From Algibacillus agarilyticus (GTDB lineage: Bacteria; Pseudomonadota; Gammaproteobacteria; Enterobacterales; Alteromonadaceae), in assembly GCF_003286125.1 (NCBI RefSeq), contig NZ_QMED01000019.1:1-64000 (forward strand): DNA of 64,000 nt, given 5' to 3'. The position numbers and the translations under genes are program-made. Below the pieces are notes generated by a model, which was not told where the DNA came from, made no database searches, and saw only the letters and a list, made by a program, of their open reading frames with translations. How positions within the stretch are numbered: the stretch's first letter is position 1; each line of letters opens with the position of its first letter. Shown in pieces: positions 35,578-44,687 of this stretch.

Positions 35578-38500
35578 ATGCCAAATCAACAAACAACTAA
35601 CAAAACGCTTAAGTTAAAAAGAACGTTACTTACGGTTGCAGTAGCCACTGCGCTAACCAGTAACATTGTGCACGCAGCAGAAGCTGAAGCAGATGACGAA
35701 GACATGGAAGTAATCGCTGTAACATCACAATTTAAAAAGAATTTAGAATCAGCGATTAACGATAAACGTTTATCTCCAACCATTTCAGATAGTATTTCAG
35801 CTGACGATATCGGTTCATTACCAGCACTTGATATGGGTGAAGCATTACAAGCGGTTCCGGGTGTTCAATTAAATCGTGAAGGCGGCCGTCGTGAATCAAG
35901 CATTAACTTACGTGGTTTACCTTCTAGTTTTGTATTAACAACAGCAAATGGTCAATCGATTGCGACACCAACTCGAAATGGTTCAGGTTCAGCAACGGGT
36001 AGTGGTAACCCATTTGGTGCATACAACCCTGCCGTTTTCAGTGGCATTAAAGTTGTTAAAGCGTTATCTGCAGAAATGCAAGAAGGCGGTATTTCAGGAA
36101 CTGTAGACCAAGGTTTACGTAGCGCACTTGATAGAAAAGAAACTTTAAAAGTTCAAATTGGTGGCCGTTACGAAGGTTTAGCTGATTCAGTTAATCCAGA
36201 GTTTGTCGTATCAGGTTCAAAACACCTAATTGAAGATGTATTAGCAGTAAACGGGACTTTAGCTTATTCAGAGCAAACTTTCCGTCAAGATTTAATTAAA
36301 ATAAATGCTTACGACACGATGTCGAGCACACAATATGCAAATGGTAATGGTGCCGGTACATTTGATGATTGGAAAACAGCCAATGGCTTGGCTACTGATT
36401 CAATCATCAAAATGCCGGGTGAATATCGCCAGCAAAGTGAAACCAATACCGGTGATCGTTTATCTTTCTCAGGTGGTATCGAATACAAACCAACAGACGC
36501 ACTGACTTTAGGCTTTAACACGATTGTTACTAAACGTGAATTAGATGGTAGTCGTTTAGAACAACTTGAAATGCGCTTAGATAAAAGACACGTTGGTATT
36601 ACACCAATGGATGAATATGCGCCACGCTTAACCGATACTAAAGGGACTTCAGGCGAAAACATCTATGTTTTATCGGGTGTTGAATTTAATGATGCGTCTT
36701 ACTACTTTGATAACCGTCAAGATGCGCAATTACAAGAATCAACAGCCTTATTATTCGATGCAGAATGGCTTGTAGACCAATGGACATTTGATGGTGCAAT
36801 CACTATCTCTGATGCCACAAACCAACGTAACGAAGTACTATTATCTTCAAGACTTGATAACGAAAATATCAGTGGTGGTGATCGAAGATTGACCGGTATA
36901 AACGGTAGTGTATATACAGGTGAAGGCGAAATTGGTGATTTTTTCTATAAATTAGAAAATGCAAATGGCGCTATGGATTTTGATAACGCGGTTTGGTCAG
37001 TTAAAAATAACGTTGCCAATACAGCTAAATTAGATTCACGCGTAAATGGCGATAAAAATGTTTACATGATTATTACGGGTAACTATGAGCGTGTTGAACA
37101 TGAAAATAACTCTATTCAATTCAATGCCAAACGTGACTTTGATGATGGTTTTTTAACCAGTGTTAAATTCGGTTATCGTTATAACGAAGTCAGTCAAGAT
37201 TCAGATTATGCAAAAGGTTCATCGGTCGGTGTTGATCCAACGGGTATTTTAACTAGCTCAGTGATCAGTGACCCTTCATATACGTCTGAAGAAGAATTCT
37301 TCGGTGGCAAAGCACCGGGTTTTGTAACCGCCGCAGCTGGTTGGAGAGCATTTGATTTTAACAGTGTTAATCAAATGTTAGTTAACAGTATTGATATTAC
37401 TAACGTAGGTGCATCAAGCGCAGGTGAAGAGCCAGTGTTAACACCAATGGGTTACATCAAACGTGGTGGTAGACAAGCAGATGGTTATGTATTCTCATCT
37501 TCTTTAGATTCACATGCACTATACGCGATGGCAAACTTCCAACAAGAGATCGGCTCTACCCTGCTTAACGGTAACTTTGGTGGTCGTTATGTTAAAACAG
37601 AAACCGAATCTCGTGCGCCGCTAGCGGGTACAGGTGACATTAACAACTTGCCAGAAGGTGTATTCCCTGACGAATATAGCCACTTTTTACCAAGTGCGAA
37701 TGTATCATTGAACTTAGATGAAGAAGAATCAGTGATGTTACGTTTTGCGTATAACAAATCACTTGTTCGCCCTGACTTGCGTGCAGCATCACCAACGTCA
37801 CAGTTCAAATATATTCCAGGTTTAGCTGAAGTACAATTACCAGGCGTCGGTATCAAACCTTTCGAAGCGGATTCATTTGACCTTTCATTAGAATGGTATA
37901 ACCGTGAAGGTAGCGCAGTAACACTTGCACTATTCAACAAAGAAATTGAAAACTTATTCAAAACCGCGAGCCTTTGTGATAGCTCAGCATTAGTTGGCAC
38001 GGGCGTAAATCTAGGTAAATTAACCGAATTATCAGATGGTTCATGTGTAACCGATGGTAACGATAGCCTAGAAGATCCGGATTTATTAATCGACGGTAGT
38101 GAAGTCAGAATGGCTGGTATTGTTAATATTCCAGACACGATCAGCGTTAAAGGTTTAGAGTTATCAGTTCAACAGAATCTTGACTTCTTACCTTACCCAT
38201 TCAATGGCTTAGGGGGCGTGTTAAACTATTCTCGTACACAACAAAATGATACCGATGAATCACGTATTCCAGGTATCTCTGACGAAACGTATAATGCAAT
38301 AGCCTACTACGAGCAAGACGATTACGGTATTCGTATCGCTTATAACTATCGCACAGCTTACGATTTACGTACAACCGGTACATCAAATGGTTCAGCTGAC
38401 AGAAGTGTTAAAGCAGCGGGTCGTCTAGATGCTTCAGTTTATTATAACTTTACGGATGATTTATCATTCAGCTTAAAAGCCTATAACTTAACTGACAACT

Positions 38501-38595
38501 TGTATGAAGAGTATCAAGATAACGAATGGCAACCAAGAACAACTAAGTTCTCAGGTAAAGTATTCGCCGCCTCAATCAAATACACATTCATGTAA
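35578..38595 (+). CDS. TonB-dependent outer-membrane receptor, sugar-uptake type
   Basis: 1005 residues. A signal peptide (LLTVAVATALTSNIVHAAEA) is followed by a TonB box-like segment EVIAVTSQFKKNLESAINDK, the plug domain (SISADDIGSLPALDMGEALQAV, NLRGLPSSFVLTTANGQSIA, VVKALSAEMQEGGISGTVDQ) and a 22-strand-type barrel that ends in AASIKYTFM, close to the usual aromatic terminus. The plug and barrel features are those of the large proteobacterial oligosaccharide receptors, not siderophore receptors. It should import the glycan fragments handled by GH88/GH2; the ligand itself is unknown. It starts with GGGGATC upstream of ATG. Confidence 0.93.
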   Translation: MPNQQTTNKTLKLKRTLLTVAVATALTSNIVHAAEAEADDEDMEVIAVTSQFKKNLESAINDKRLSPTISDSISADDIGSLPALDMGEALQAVPGVQLNREGGRRESSINLRGLPSSFVLTTANGQSIATPTRNGSGSATGSGNPFGAYNPAVFSGIKVVKALSAEMQEGGISGTVDQGLRSALDRKETLKVQIGGRYEGLADSVNPEFVVSGSKHLIEDVLAVNGTLAYSEQTFRQDLIKINAYDTMSSTQYANGNGAGTFDDWKTANGLATDSIIKMPGEYRQQSETNTGDRLSFSGGIEYKPTDALTLGFNTIVTKRELDGSRLEQLEMRLDKRHVGITPMDEYAPRLTDTKGTSGENIYVLSGVEFNDASYYFDNRQDAQLQESTALLFDAEWLVDQWTFDGAITISDATNQRNEVLLSSRLDNENISGGDRRLTGINGSVYTGEGEIGDFFYKLENANGAMDFDNAVWSVKNNVANTAKLDSRVNGDKNVYMIITGNYERVEHENNSIQFNAKRDFDDGFLTSVKFGYRYNEVSQDSDYAKGSSVGVDPTGILTSSVISDPSYTSEEEFFGGKAPGFVTAAAGWRAFDFNSVNQMLVNSIDITNVGASSAGEEPVLTPMGYIKRGGRQADGYVFSSSLDSHALYAMANFQQEIGSTLLNGNFGGRYVKTETESRAPLAGTGDINNLPEGVFPDEYSHFLPSANVSLNLDEEESVMLRFAYNKSLVRPDLRAASPTSQFKYIPGLAEVQLPGVGIKPFEADSFDLSLEWYNREGSAVTLALFNKEIENLFKTASLCDSSALVGTGVNLGKLTELSDGSCVTDGNDSLEDPDLLIDGSEVRMAGIVNIPDTISVKGLELSVQQNLDFLPYPFNGLGGVLNYSRTQQNDTDESRIPGISDETYNAIAYYEQDDYGIRIAYNYRTAYDLRTTGTSNGSADRSVKAAGRLDASVYYNFTDDLSFSLKAYNLTDNLYEEYQDNEWQPRTTKFSGKVFAASIKYTFM

Positions 38596-38919
38596 TTCAA
38601 AAGCTTGGAGTCGTTATAACGCAATTTATAACGGCTTCAATATTTAGAATTTAATAATAAGATTGTCCCCAGCGTATTAATTCAACTTTATACGCCTTTA
38701 TAATCGCTTATGACCTCAATGGGTTATAAGCGATTTTTTTATGCCTAAAATTGTTAATGCACATAACAAGAATAAAACATCTCCCCTGTTAATCTAGCCT
38801 ATTAAATAAACGATATCGATTAGTCTTAAGCGATCTATACGAACCGACAAAAACTTATCAGCTTATCAGACAAGTAGTGGTAAAATGATACACATTAAAA
38901 CATATAGGGTTTAACCCAA
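38596..38919. other. Intergenic after the TonB receptor gene
   Basis: 324 bases without an ORF. It contains the strong terminator at 38702-38740. The promoter of the YgjV-like gene should lie in the right half; a GGGTTTAACCC palindrome at 38907-38917 overlaps that gene's ribosome-binding region. Confidence 0.55.
38702..38740 (+). terminator. Intrinsic terminator of the TonB receptor gene
   Basis: A 14-bp stem with one G-T pair (AATCGCTTATGACC and GGTTATAAGCGATT), loop TCAATG in the centre, then seven T. About 110 bases past the stop codon. Confidence 0.88.
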
Positions 38920-39456
38920 TTGCAATTCGATAATTATTTTTACGGTCAAGTATTAGGTATGGTTAGCTTTTGCTTTGGCATTGCTAGTTTTTATCAAAAA
39001 AATGATATTAAGCTCAAAGTCTTAATGATGATCATGTTGGCCTGTTTGTGCTCGCACTTTTTATTACTAGGGGCTTTTACTTCAGCTCTTATCGCCAGTG
39101 TTAGTGTGGTACGAACGGGGCTAGCGATTTTTTATAAGTCATTTAAAATCGCTTTTGTATTCATTGTAATATCTATTTTTATAGGCTTTTATACTGCACA
39201 AAGCTATTTAGATTGGCTGCCTGTAATAGCGGCTTGCTTAGGGGCTTATTCTTTATTTTGTTTACAAGGTATCGCCTTGCGGCTTGGTTTATTAATCGGT
39301 GCCGTTTTATGGATGGCAAATAATTTTATTGTTGGATCAATTGGCGGCACCTTGTTAGAAGCAACGGTGTTCACCGTTAATTTATTTACAATATACCGTT
39401 TAATAAAAGCACAAAAAAAGGTCGAATTTAAAACACCCGAAGTCGCTATAAATTAA
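38920..39456 (+). CDS. YgjV-like inner membrane protein
   Basis: 178 residues with five or six hydrophobic helices (GMVSFCFGIASFYQ, LKVLMMIMLACLCSHFLLLG, FVFIVISIFIGFYTA, ending LLEATVFTVNLFTIYRLI). The layout and motifs match the YgjV family of small inner-membrane proteins of unknown role. The start is TTG at 38920 with a weak AGGG upstream; no ATG fits better. Not obviously part of either flanking gene group. Confidence 0.75.
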   Translation: MQFDNYFYGQVLGMVSFCFGIASFYQKNDIKLKVLMMIMLACLCSHFLLLGAFTSALIASVSVVRTGLAIFYKSFKIAFVFIVISIFIGFYTAQSYLDWLPVIAACLGAYSLFCLQGIALRLGLLIGAVLWMANNFIVGSIGGTLLEATVFTVNLFTIYRLIKAQKKVEFKTPEVAIN

Positions 39457-39513
39457 CAGGTCAGATTAAAAAAAGAGTGCACACACTCAAATTTTTGAGT
39501 ATGTGCCTAGCCG

Positions 39514-41856
39514 CTATTGTGTTAACTTTTTGTATTTACGTGTGTAAAGCGTCGAACCAACCGCTTTAACGGCCTCAACCATTTCTTGATAAGGCGAATC
39601 GGTTACACTAACAAAACCCACATTGTAATTTTCGCCATCATACGCTCGCCCAGTTAACGGCGAATCGGTATATTGAAACCAATGCGCGCCTACAAAATAA
39701 GGGTTGTCTAACACCGTTGCCATATAATCTTTATAAGCTTGCGCACGTTCTGCTTGGCTAGCCGTATGAACGAGCCCAGGGTTTAATAAACCGGTATCTG
39801 TTGCCCCCATATGAAACTCGCCAATGATGCTCGGTTTATCAATTTGTGCTAAAAATTGCCAGTGTGAAGGGTGCAAACCTTCTTTATAAAAATTATAACT
39901 CACGACATCTGCATGTTCAGCCGCCGCTTGCACCACTTCGGGGGTCATTCCCCAATCGGCAAAACGCACCCCCATATACAAATGGTTAGGCATAACCGCT
40001 TTAAGTTCGGTATTAACCACGTTGAAGTATTCATTGGCATACGCCGATAACAGGGCTGAATAGTCAGCAATTTGCGCATCGGTATAGGTATTTAATTTCA
40101 CCCCTTTATTAAATGCCTGCCAAGATGCAATTTGTGTATTCCAACTTTGATTAAGCGCATTAATATCTTTGTATTTATTTTGCATTAAGCGACTAAACAC
40201 CGCTTTAGTTGGACTATCGGTGTTATCTCTGGCTAAGGTATGAATAACAATACCGTACTGGCTCTCTATTGAACCTTCTCGGCCCCAACTTTTTTCATTA
40301 TCAATAAACACCCCAACGCACCAAGGGTTGTTCTTAACTTCTGCGGCGATCGTGGCCATGGTAGCTTTAGCACGCTCAGCAAACTTAGGGTCGAATGGAT
40401 CAGGCAAAGGCGACCAATAATCGGCACCGCTGCTAACTTTTTTAAAGTCGCCAATGATCCAACCATTAGCAAAATACGGAAACCTATTTAACTGATAAAA
40501 CATTGGGTCAATCCAATTACCAAACGACGTAAAACCCCAATCAATCATTCTATCAACTGTAGTATCGCGCCATTGCGTTAAAAAATCAGCGCCATATTTA
40601 CGTTCTAAGTTGGCTTGATAAAAGCTATACGTTTCGCCTTGTTTTAATGCCCCCGAATGAACTTCACGGCGGTAGCCATAATGTTTTGCTAATGGCTCAT
40701 CATAAGTCGGTAGCCAAGAAAACATATTAAAACGTGTATCAGACGCAACAAATTTAGATTTTAAAGCCTCGCCGGTGATTGTGTTCAAACCTTTAGAATC
40801 TTCTGGCGTCACGTCATCGCTTGTACGCTGTTCAATATGTTGAGATGAAAAATCGATCCCCGTTATCGTCGATGTATTCGCCATACGCACATTCGCAATG
40901 CCAATCGAATAAAACAAATAGCCTTCTGGATCAACTAAAGACCATTGCCCATCTATTTTTTCAGTTCTAAAAAATCCAGTCGCGGCTAATTTAGGGCCTT
41001 TTTTCCACCCCCCAAATTTAGACCGGTCAGGTAAGCGTTCCCCCGTTAACGTGGCAAGCTCGGCACGGCTGCGTTGCTTTAACTCATCATCAGACGCAAT
41101 TTTGTTAGCGTACTCAATGCCATTTCGCTGGCCATGACGATCAACTAAATTCGCTAAGTAGTCAGGCTCACTCGTCGGGTTTTTAACTAAACGAATATCA
41201 TCAATGACTAAAGTGCGATCAGCCAGTAAACTCGCTACTGTAAATTTAATGTGTTTGATCGAGGTTAAATCAAGTTGCTTAACGCCCCAGCGCCAAATAA
41301 ACGGAGTATCGATAGATTGCCATGCCGGAGGGTTTGAACGAATACCGGATTCAATCTCTAAATCATCACCGCTTAATTCTATATAATAAGTATTGCTTGA
41401 TTGCTTAGGAATAATCACACTGCGATTATGTAACTGATTTTTACCGTCTTCTATTTGAGTAAATAAATGCGTAGATTGCTCAGTGGGGTTGGTAATATTT
41501 AAGGCAACACTAAAATGCCCTAACTGGCTCCAGTTCCAAGATGTTTTAGGTTTAAGTGTAAATGCAGATTTGTAATGTTCTTTGGCTTGTAAGGTTATTT
41601 GATAAGCCTTATCACCTTGTAAAATCCCGTTTGAAGCATCACCTGAGATCACTTTGCCCAGGCTATTTTCAAGCAACAAAGATGTGTTATTTTCAGATAA
41701 CACAAGGCCAGCCTGTGCGTCCTCAAAACTCATAATAGAAGATAATCGAGGTGAATCAGCCTTTTTTTGAGATTGTGCGGGATCATTGCACCCCATCAAA
41801 ACAAATAAGCCAAAACCCAATAAACTCGCTTTTTTACTCATACTTAAATAATACAT
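39514..41856 (-). CDS. GH50 beta-agarase, lipoprotein (agarase 1)
   Basis: Up to 780 residues. Lipoprotein signal FGLFVLMGC with Cys23; the start may be the second Met (codon 6), which gives a more typical signal. An N-terminal CBM-like domain (about 40-230; TLVIDDIRLVKNP) precedes the GH50 barrel. Barrel landmarks are GQWSLVDPEGYLFYSIGI, acid/base Glu521 in VFIDNEKSWG and nucleophile Glu680 in SIIGEFHMG. GH50 enzymes cut agarose or neoagaro-oligosaccharides, often exo-acting to neoagarobiose. Anchored in the outer membrane or periplasm. A paralogue lies at 44688-47054 on the other strand. Confidence 0.93.
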   Translation of the reverse strand: MYYLSMSKKASLLGFGLFVLMGCNDPAQSQKKADSPRLSSIMSFEDAQAGLVLSENNTSLLLENSLGKVISGDASNGILQGDKAYQITLQAKEHYKSAFTLKPKTSWNWSQLGHFSVALNITNPTEQSTHLFTQIEDGKNQLHNRSVIIPKQSSNTYYIELSGDDLEIESGIRSNPPAWQSIDTPFIWRWGVKQLDLTSIKHIKFTVASLLADRTLVIDDIRLVKNPTSEPDYLANLVDRHGQRNGIEYANKIASDDELKQRSRAELATLTGERLPDRSKFGGWKKGPKLAATGFFRTEKIDGQWSLVDPEGYLFYSIGIANVRMANTSTITGIDFSSQHIEQRTSDDVTPEDSKGLNTITGEALKSKFVASDTRFNMFSWLPTYDEPLAKHYGYRREVHSGALKQGETYSFYQANLERKYGADFLTQWRDTTVDRMIDWGFTSFGNWIDPMFYQLNRFPYFANGWIIGDFKKVSSGADYWSPLPDPFDPKFAERAKATMATIAAEVKNNPWCVGVFIDNEKSWGREGSIESQYGIVIHTLARDNTDSPTKAVFSRLMQNKYKDINALNQSWNTQIASWQAFNKGVKLNTYTDAQIADYSALLSAYANEYFNVVNTELKAVMPNHLYMGVRFADWGMTPEVVQAAAEHADVVSYNFYKEGLHPSHWQFLAQIDKPSIIGEFHMGATDTGLLNPGLVHTASQAERAQAYKDYMATVLDNPYFVGAHWFQYTDSPLTGRAYDGENYNVGFVSVTDSPYQEMVEAVKAVGSTLYTRKYKKLTQ

Positions 41857-42219
41857 AACAACGACATTTAGTTAACAATAAACAAACTATACACAATAAA
41901 TATAAAATTACACACAATAAGTGCGTTGTTTAGTCAAAAATTAGCCATAAAGATAATATTTTGTATCAAAAAAGCTTATTAATTAAGAATGAAATAAAGC
42001 GAACAAGAAATGCGAAATGATGAAACGGTGTAACGGTGTAACGGTGTAACGGTGTTTTTCAAGGTAATAATACACTCAAGCGTTCTAAAAGTGCTGCTAA
42101 AAAATTTAATACAACAACTTACGGTTAACTTAATGACAGATTAATTGAGCTTCGCGTTTTTAGCGGTTTACACTTAAGGCTCGTTAAACCGCCTGACAAG
42201 TTAAGATCAGCCTCCCCTC
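41857..42219. other. Intergenic between agarase 1 and trxC
   Basis: 363 bases. It contains the agarase 1 promoter region, a four-copy octamer repeat (42024-42055) and a GCGGTTTA/TAAACCGC hairpin (42163-42192) that could end trxC transcription, although it lacks a strong T-run. Confidence 0.55.
42024..42055. repeat. Octamer tandem repeat, four exact copies
   Basis: AACGGTGT repeated four times without mismatch, about 170-200 bases upstream of the agarase 1 start. Confidence 0.9.
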
Positions 42220-42654
42220 TTAACTATCCATTTTATTATAAGCTTGCATTAACCACTGTTTCATTTGGGGTTCAGCTAAGCCACCAGAAACTCGATCGAT
42301 TTCTTGCCCTTTATAAAAAAAGATCAAAGTAGGGATACTGCGAATGCCTGCATCAGCCGATATTTTTTGCGCTTGTTCGGTATTCACTTTAGCAAACAGT
42401 AACTGAGAAGATTCAGTTGATACACGTTCAAATATCGGTGCCATATTTTGACAAGGACCACACCAGCTCGCCCAAAAATCGATCACAATAGGCAAATCAT
42501 TGCGTTCAATAAATGGATAAAATGTCGTATCACTTAATGCGACAGGCTTAGCAGAATAAACACCTTTTTGACATTTTCCGCATTTAGCTAAAGCATGATC
42601 ACGATCATCAGGAATTCGATTAGTGGTAAAACAAGAAGCACATACAATATTCAT
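42220..42654 (-). CDS. trxC: Thioredoxin 2
   Basis: Cytoplasmic disulfide reductase. 144 residues, as expected. The N-terminal zinc ribbon has two CXXC pairs (Cys5/Cys8 and Cys25/Cys28), the mark of TrxC, and the active site WCGPC is at 64-68 in DFWASWCGPCQNMAP. The conserved cis-Pro is in IRSIPTLIFF. It probably has no role in agar breakdown and is just a neighbour. Confidence 0.95.
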   Translation of the reverse strand: MNIVCASCFTTNRIPDDRDHALAKCGKCQKGVYSAKPVALSDTTFYPFIERNDLPIVIDFWASWCGPCQNMAPIFERVSTESSQLLFAKVNTEQAQKISADAGIRSIPTLIFFYKGQEIDRVSGGLAEPQMKQWLMQAYNKMDS

Positions 42655-42838
42655 TTTTTATCCGTTGGGTCAATTTTAAAGCAAAGTCGCGTGAGATTAA
42701 TAAAAACAAGTCAAAGAGTCTATTCTTAAGCTCGTCAAAATGTAAATAAAACGCCAATCCCAAATTTAATACTGCCTAATTGTTAACAATCGTTTTACAC
42801 TATGTCAGTTTAGTTAAGACAATAGCAATAGGTTTAAT

Positions 42839-44581
42839 ATGTTAAATACACATTATATAGGCGAAGGCTTCATCATTGATTGTCATGATCACAGTATAAC
42901 CATCTCTGATAAAAAACATGCCGTTAGACCTAAAACCTTTCAACTTTTGCTAATGCTTATTAATAAACGCGAGCAAGTGATCAACAAACAAACGCTGCTA
43001 AATGAAATTTGGGATGATGTGAATGTTGATGATCAAGCTATTTTTCAATCAATAGGTGAGATCCGTAAAATATTTGCCAAAATCAAAGTCATACAAACAC
43101 ATCCACGTAAAGGTTATTGCTGGATAGCCCCATTACAAGAACACACACTTGAAACACAATTTTGCTCGCAAATAGACGTGCCAATGAGTAAGCAAAACAC
43201 AAGCCAAATCAACGTATTAAAGGTCGATAACAACACGCCCCTTAAGCACAAACAGCCTTCTCAACCGCAAACAACAGCTAATAACGCAAACAAAAATATA
43301 AAGGCAGGCAAGCAATCGTTTAAAAATGTACACCGGTTTAGCTTATTGGGTTTATTGATCTTTATCGTCGGTTATTTATATTTTAACACTGGCTTAATAT
43401 TGCCTTTTTCAACCTTAACACCGCCAGTTTTAGCTGATTCATCCACGCCCCAACAAAACACCTTTTCACTCGCATCAGCCGCATTAACATCAATGCCGGC
43501 CAATGCCACGTTACCTCGCAAAGAAAATATAGAAAACAATGAAACAGAGAGCTCGTCCCACCAAACTATTTTTATTTTACCCACTAAAAATCAGATCATT
43601 GACCGTAAATACGATTGGGTATCAATGGGCGTGATGGACACATTAATTTCGCAAGCGGCTGATCACACAAAAGTAATGCCACTCGATTACGTATTGATGT
43701 CTATGCGCAATGCCAATATGGAACGTAACTACAATGCAGAACAAATAACCCGCTTAACCAAAATAACCGGGGCTGGCATCATCATAGAATCTGAATTATC
43801 ACGCGCTTTAGGTGAATTCAGGCTCGTGTATAAATTACACTTTTTAAATAACAGCAAACGCGGTGTTTTGTTTAACGGCGACCTAAACAGCTTGATAAGT
43901 GATTTTGCCAATGTGATCGCTAATTTAACCGAATACAACCAAAAAAACGTCCCCGTAAATCAAAAAAATGCGTTTAATCATGAGCTATTCGTTGAAGCCA
44001 TTACCTTATCGCAACAAGGTAAACTAGCAGCCAGTATACAACTGCTTAAAAGCTTAATCGCAATCGAACCAAACAACCTACAAGCCTATAGAGTATTAAT
44101 AGATTGGCTTCAATATAAAAATGACTATAAGTCAGCTATATTTTACAGCCAAATAGTAGTTGATAAGTTGCAACCCAATAACCACAACCAAGCCAGTTTG
44201 TATTATCGCCATGCATACAACTTATTCAAACTAAATAAAATAGATGAAGCCTGGCATTACCATGCACTCATGAATAAACAATTAAAATTAGAGAACACCC
44301 CGTTTTACAAAGGGTTTAGCATGCAACTTGAAGGAGAATTATGGCTACAAAGTAATGAAAAAAACCTGGCTAAACAAGCCTTTAACCGCGCGTTAAACCA
44401 ATTTGAAAGCATCTCATTTTCGGTAGGAATGACCAGCGCTCACTGCTTACTTTCAACCGTAGAAAACAAGCTAGGTAATAAACAAAATAGCGAACAGCAC
44501 CTTGAATTAGCCCGAGCCGTAGTCAAAAAATATCAAATTGAAAATTTGCTCGCCCCCTTTAGAATCGAACTAACACTCTAA
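42839..44581 (+). CDS. ToxR/CadC-like membrane-anchored transcriptional regulator
   Basis: 580 residues. An OmpR/PhoB-type winged helix occupies 1-100 (VRPKTFQLLLMLINKREQVI, LNEIWDDVNVDDQAIFQSI, IQTHPRKGYCWIAPL). A Gln/Asn/Lys-rich linker, one membrane helix at about 167-187 (FSLLGLLIFIVGYLYF) and a large periplasmic part follow. The latter has a TolB-like stretch (DWVSMGVMDTLISQAADHTK) and TPR-like repeats towards the C-terminus. Such proteins turn an outside signal directly into DNA binding. It ends 106 bases before agarase 2 on the same strand, so control of the agarases is a reasonable guess. Confidence 0.88.
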   Translation: MLNTHYIGEGFIIDCHDHSITISDKKHAVRPKTFQLLLMLINKREQVINKQTLLNEIWDDVNVDDQAIFQSIGEIRKIFAKIKVIQTHPRKGYCWIAPLQEHTLETQFCSQIDVPMSKQNTSQINVLKVDNNTPLKHKQPSQPQTTANNANKNIKAGKQSFKNVHRFSLLGLLIFIVGYLYFNTGLILPFSTLTPPVLADSSTPQQNTFSLASAALTSMPANATLPRKENIENNETESSSHQTIFILPTKNQIIDRKYDWVSMGVMDTLISQAADHTKVMPLDYVLMSMRNANMERNYNAEQITRLTKITGAGIIIESELSRALGEFRLVYKLHFLNNSKRGVLFNGDLNSLISDFANVIANLTEYNQKNVPVNQKNAFNHELFVEAITLSQQGKLAASIQLLKSLIAIEPNNLQAYRVLIDWLQYKNDYKSAIFYSQIVVDKLQPNNHNQASLYYRHAYNLFKLNKIDEAWHYHALMNKQLKLENTPFYKGFSMQLEGELWLQSNEKNLAKQAFNRALNQFESISFSVGMTSAHCLLSTVENKLGNKQNSEQHLELARAVVKKYQIENLLAPFRIELTL

Positions 44582-44687
44582 ATTATAGTTTTTTATAGAA
44601 AGTTTAATTACCTATCTCACTGTTAACGGTTTATGTTTCAGATGAATTTACCCTCATCTATACCCAAGTGACAGATAGGAATCAATA

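Noticed and set aside
37587-38138. 183-residue frame antisense to the TonB receptor gene
   Set aside because: Antisense shadow with Ser/Pro/Leu-rich sequence; no motif.
42163-42192. GCGGTTTA/TAAACCGC hairpin as a firm trxC terminator
   Set aside because: The stem is good but no T-run follows on the minus strand, so I mention it only within the intergenic entry.
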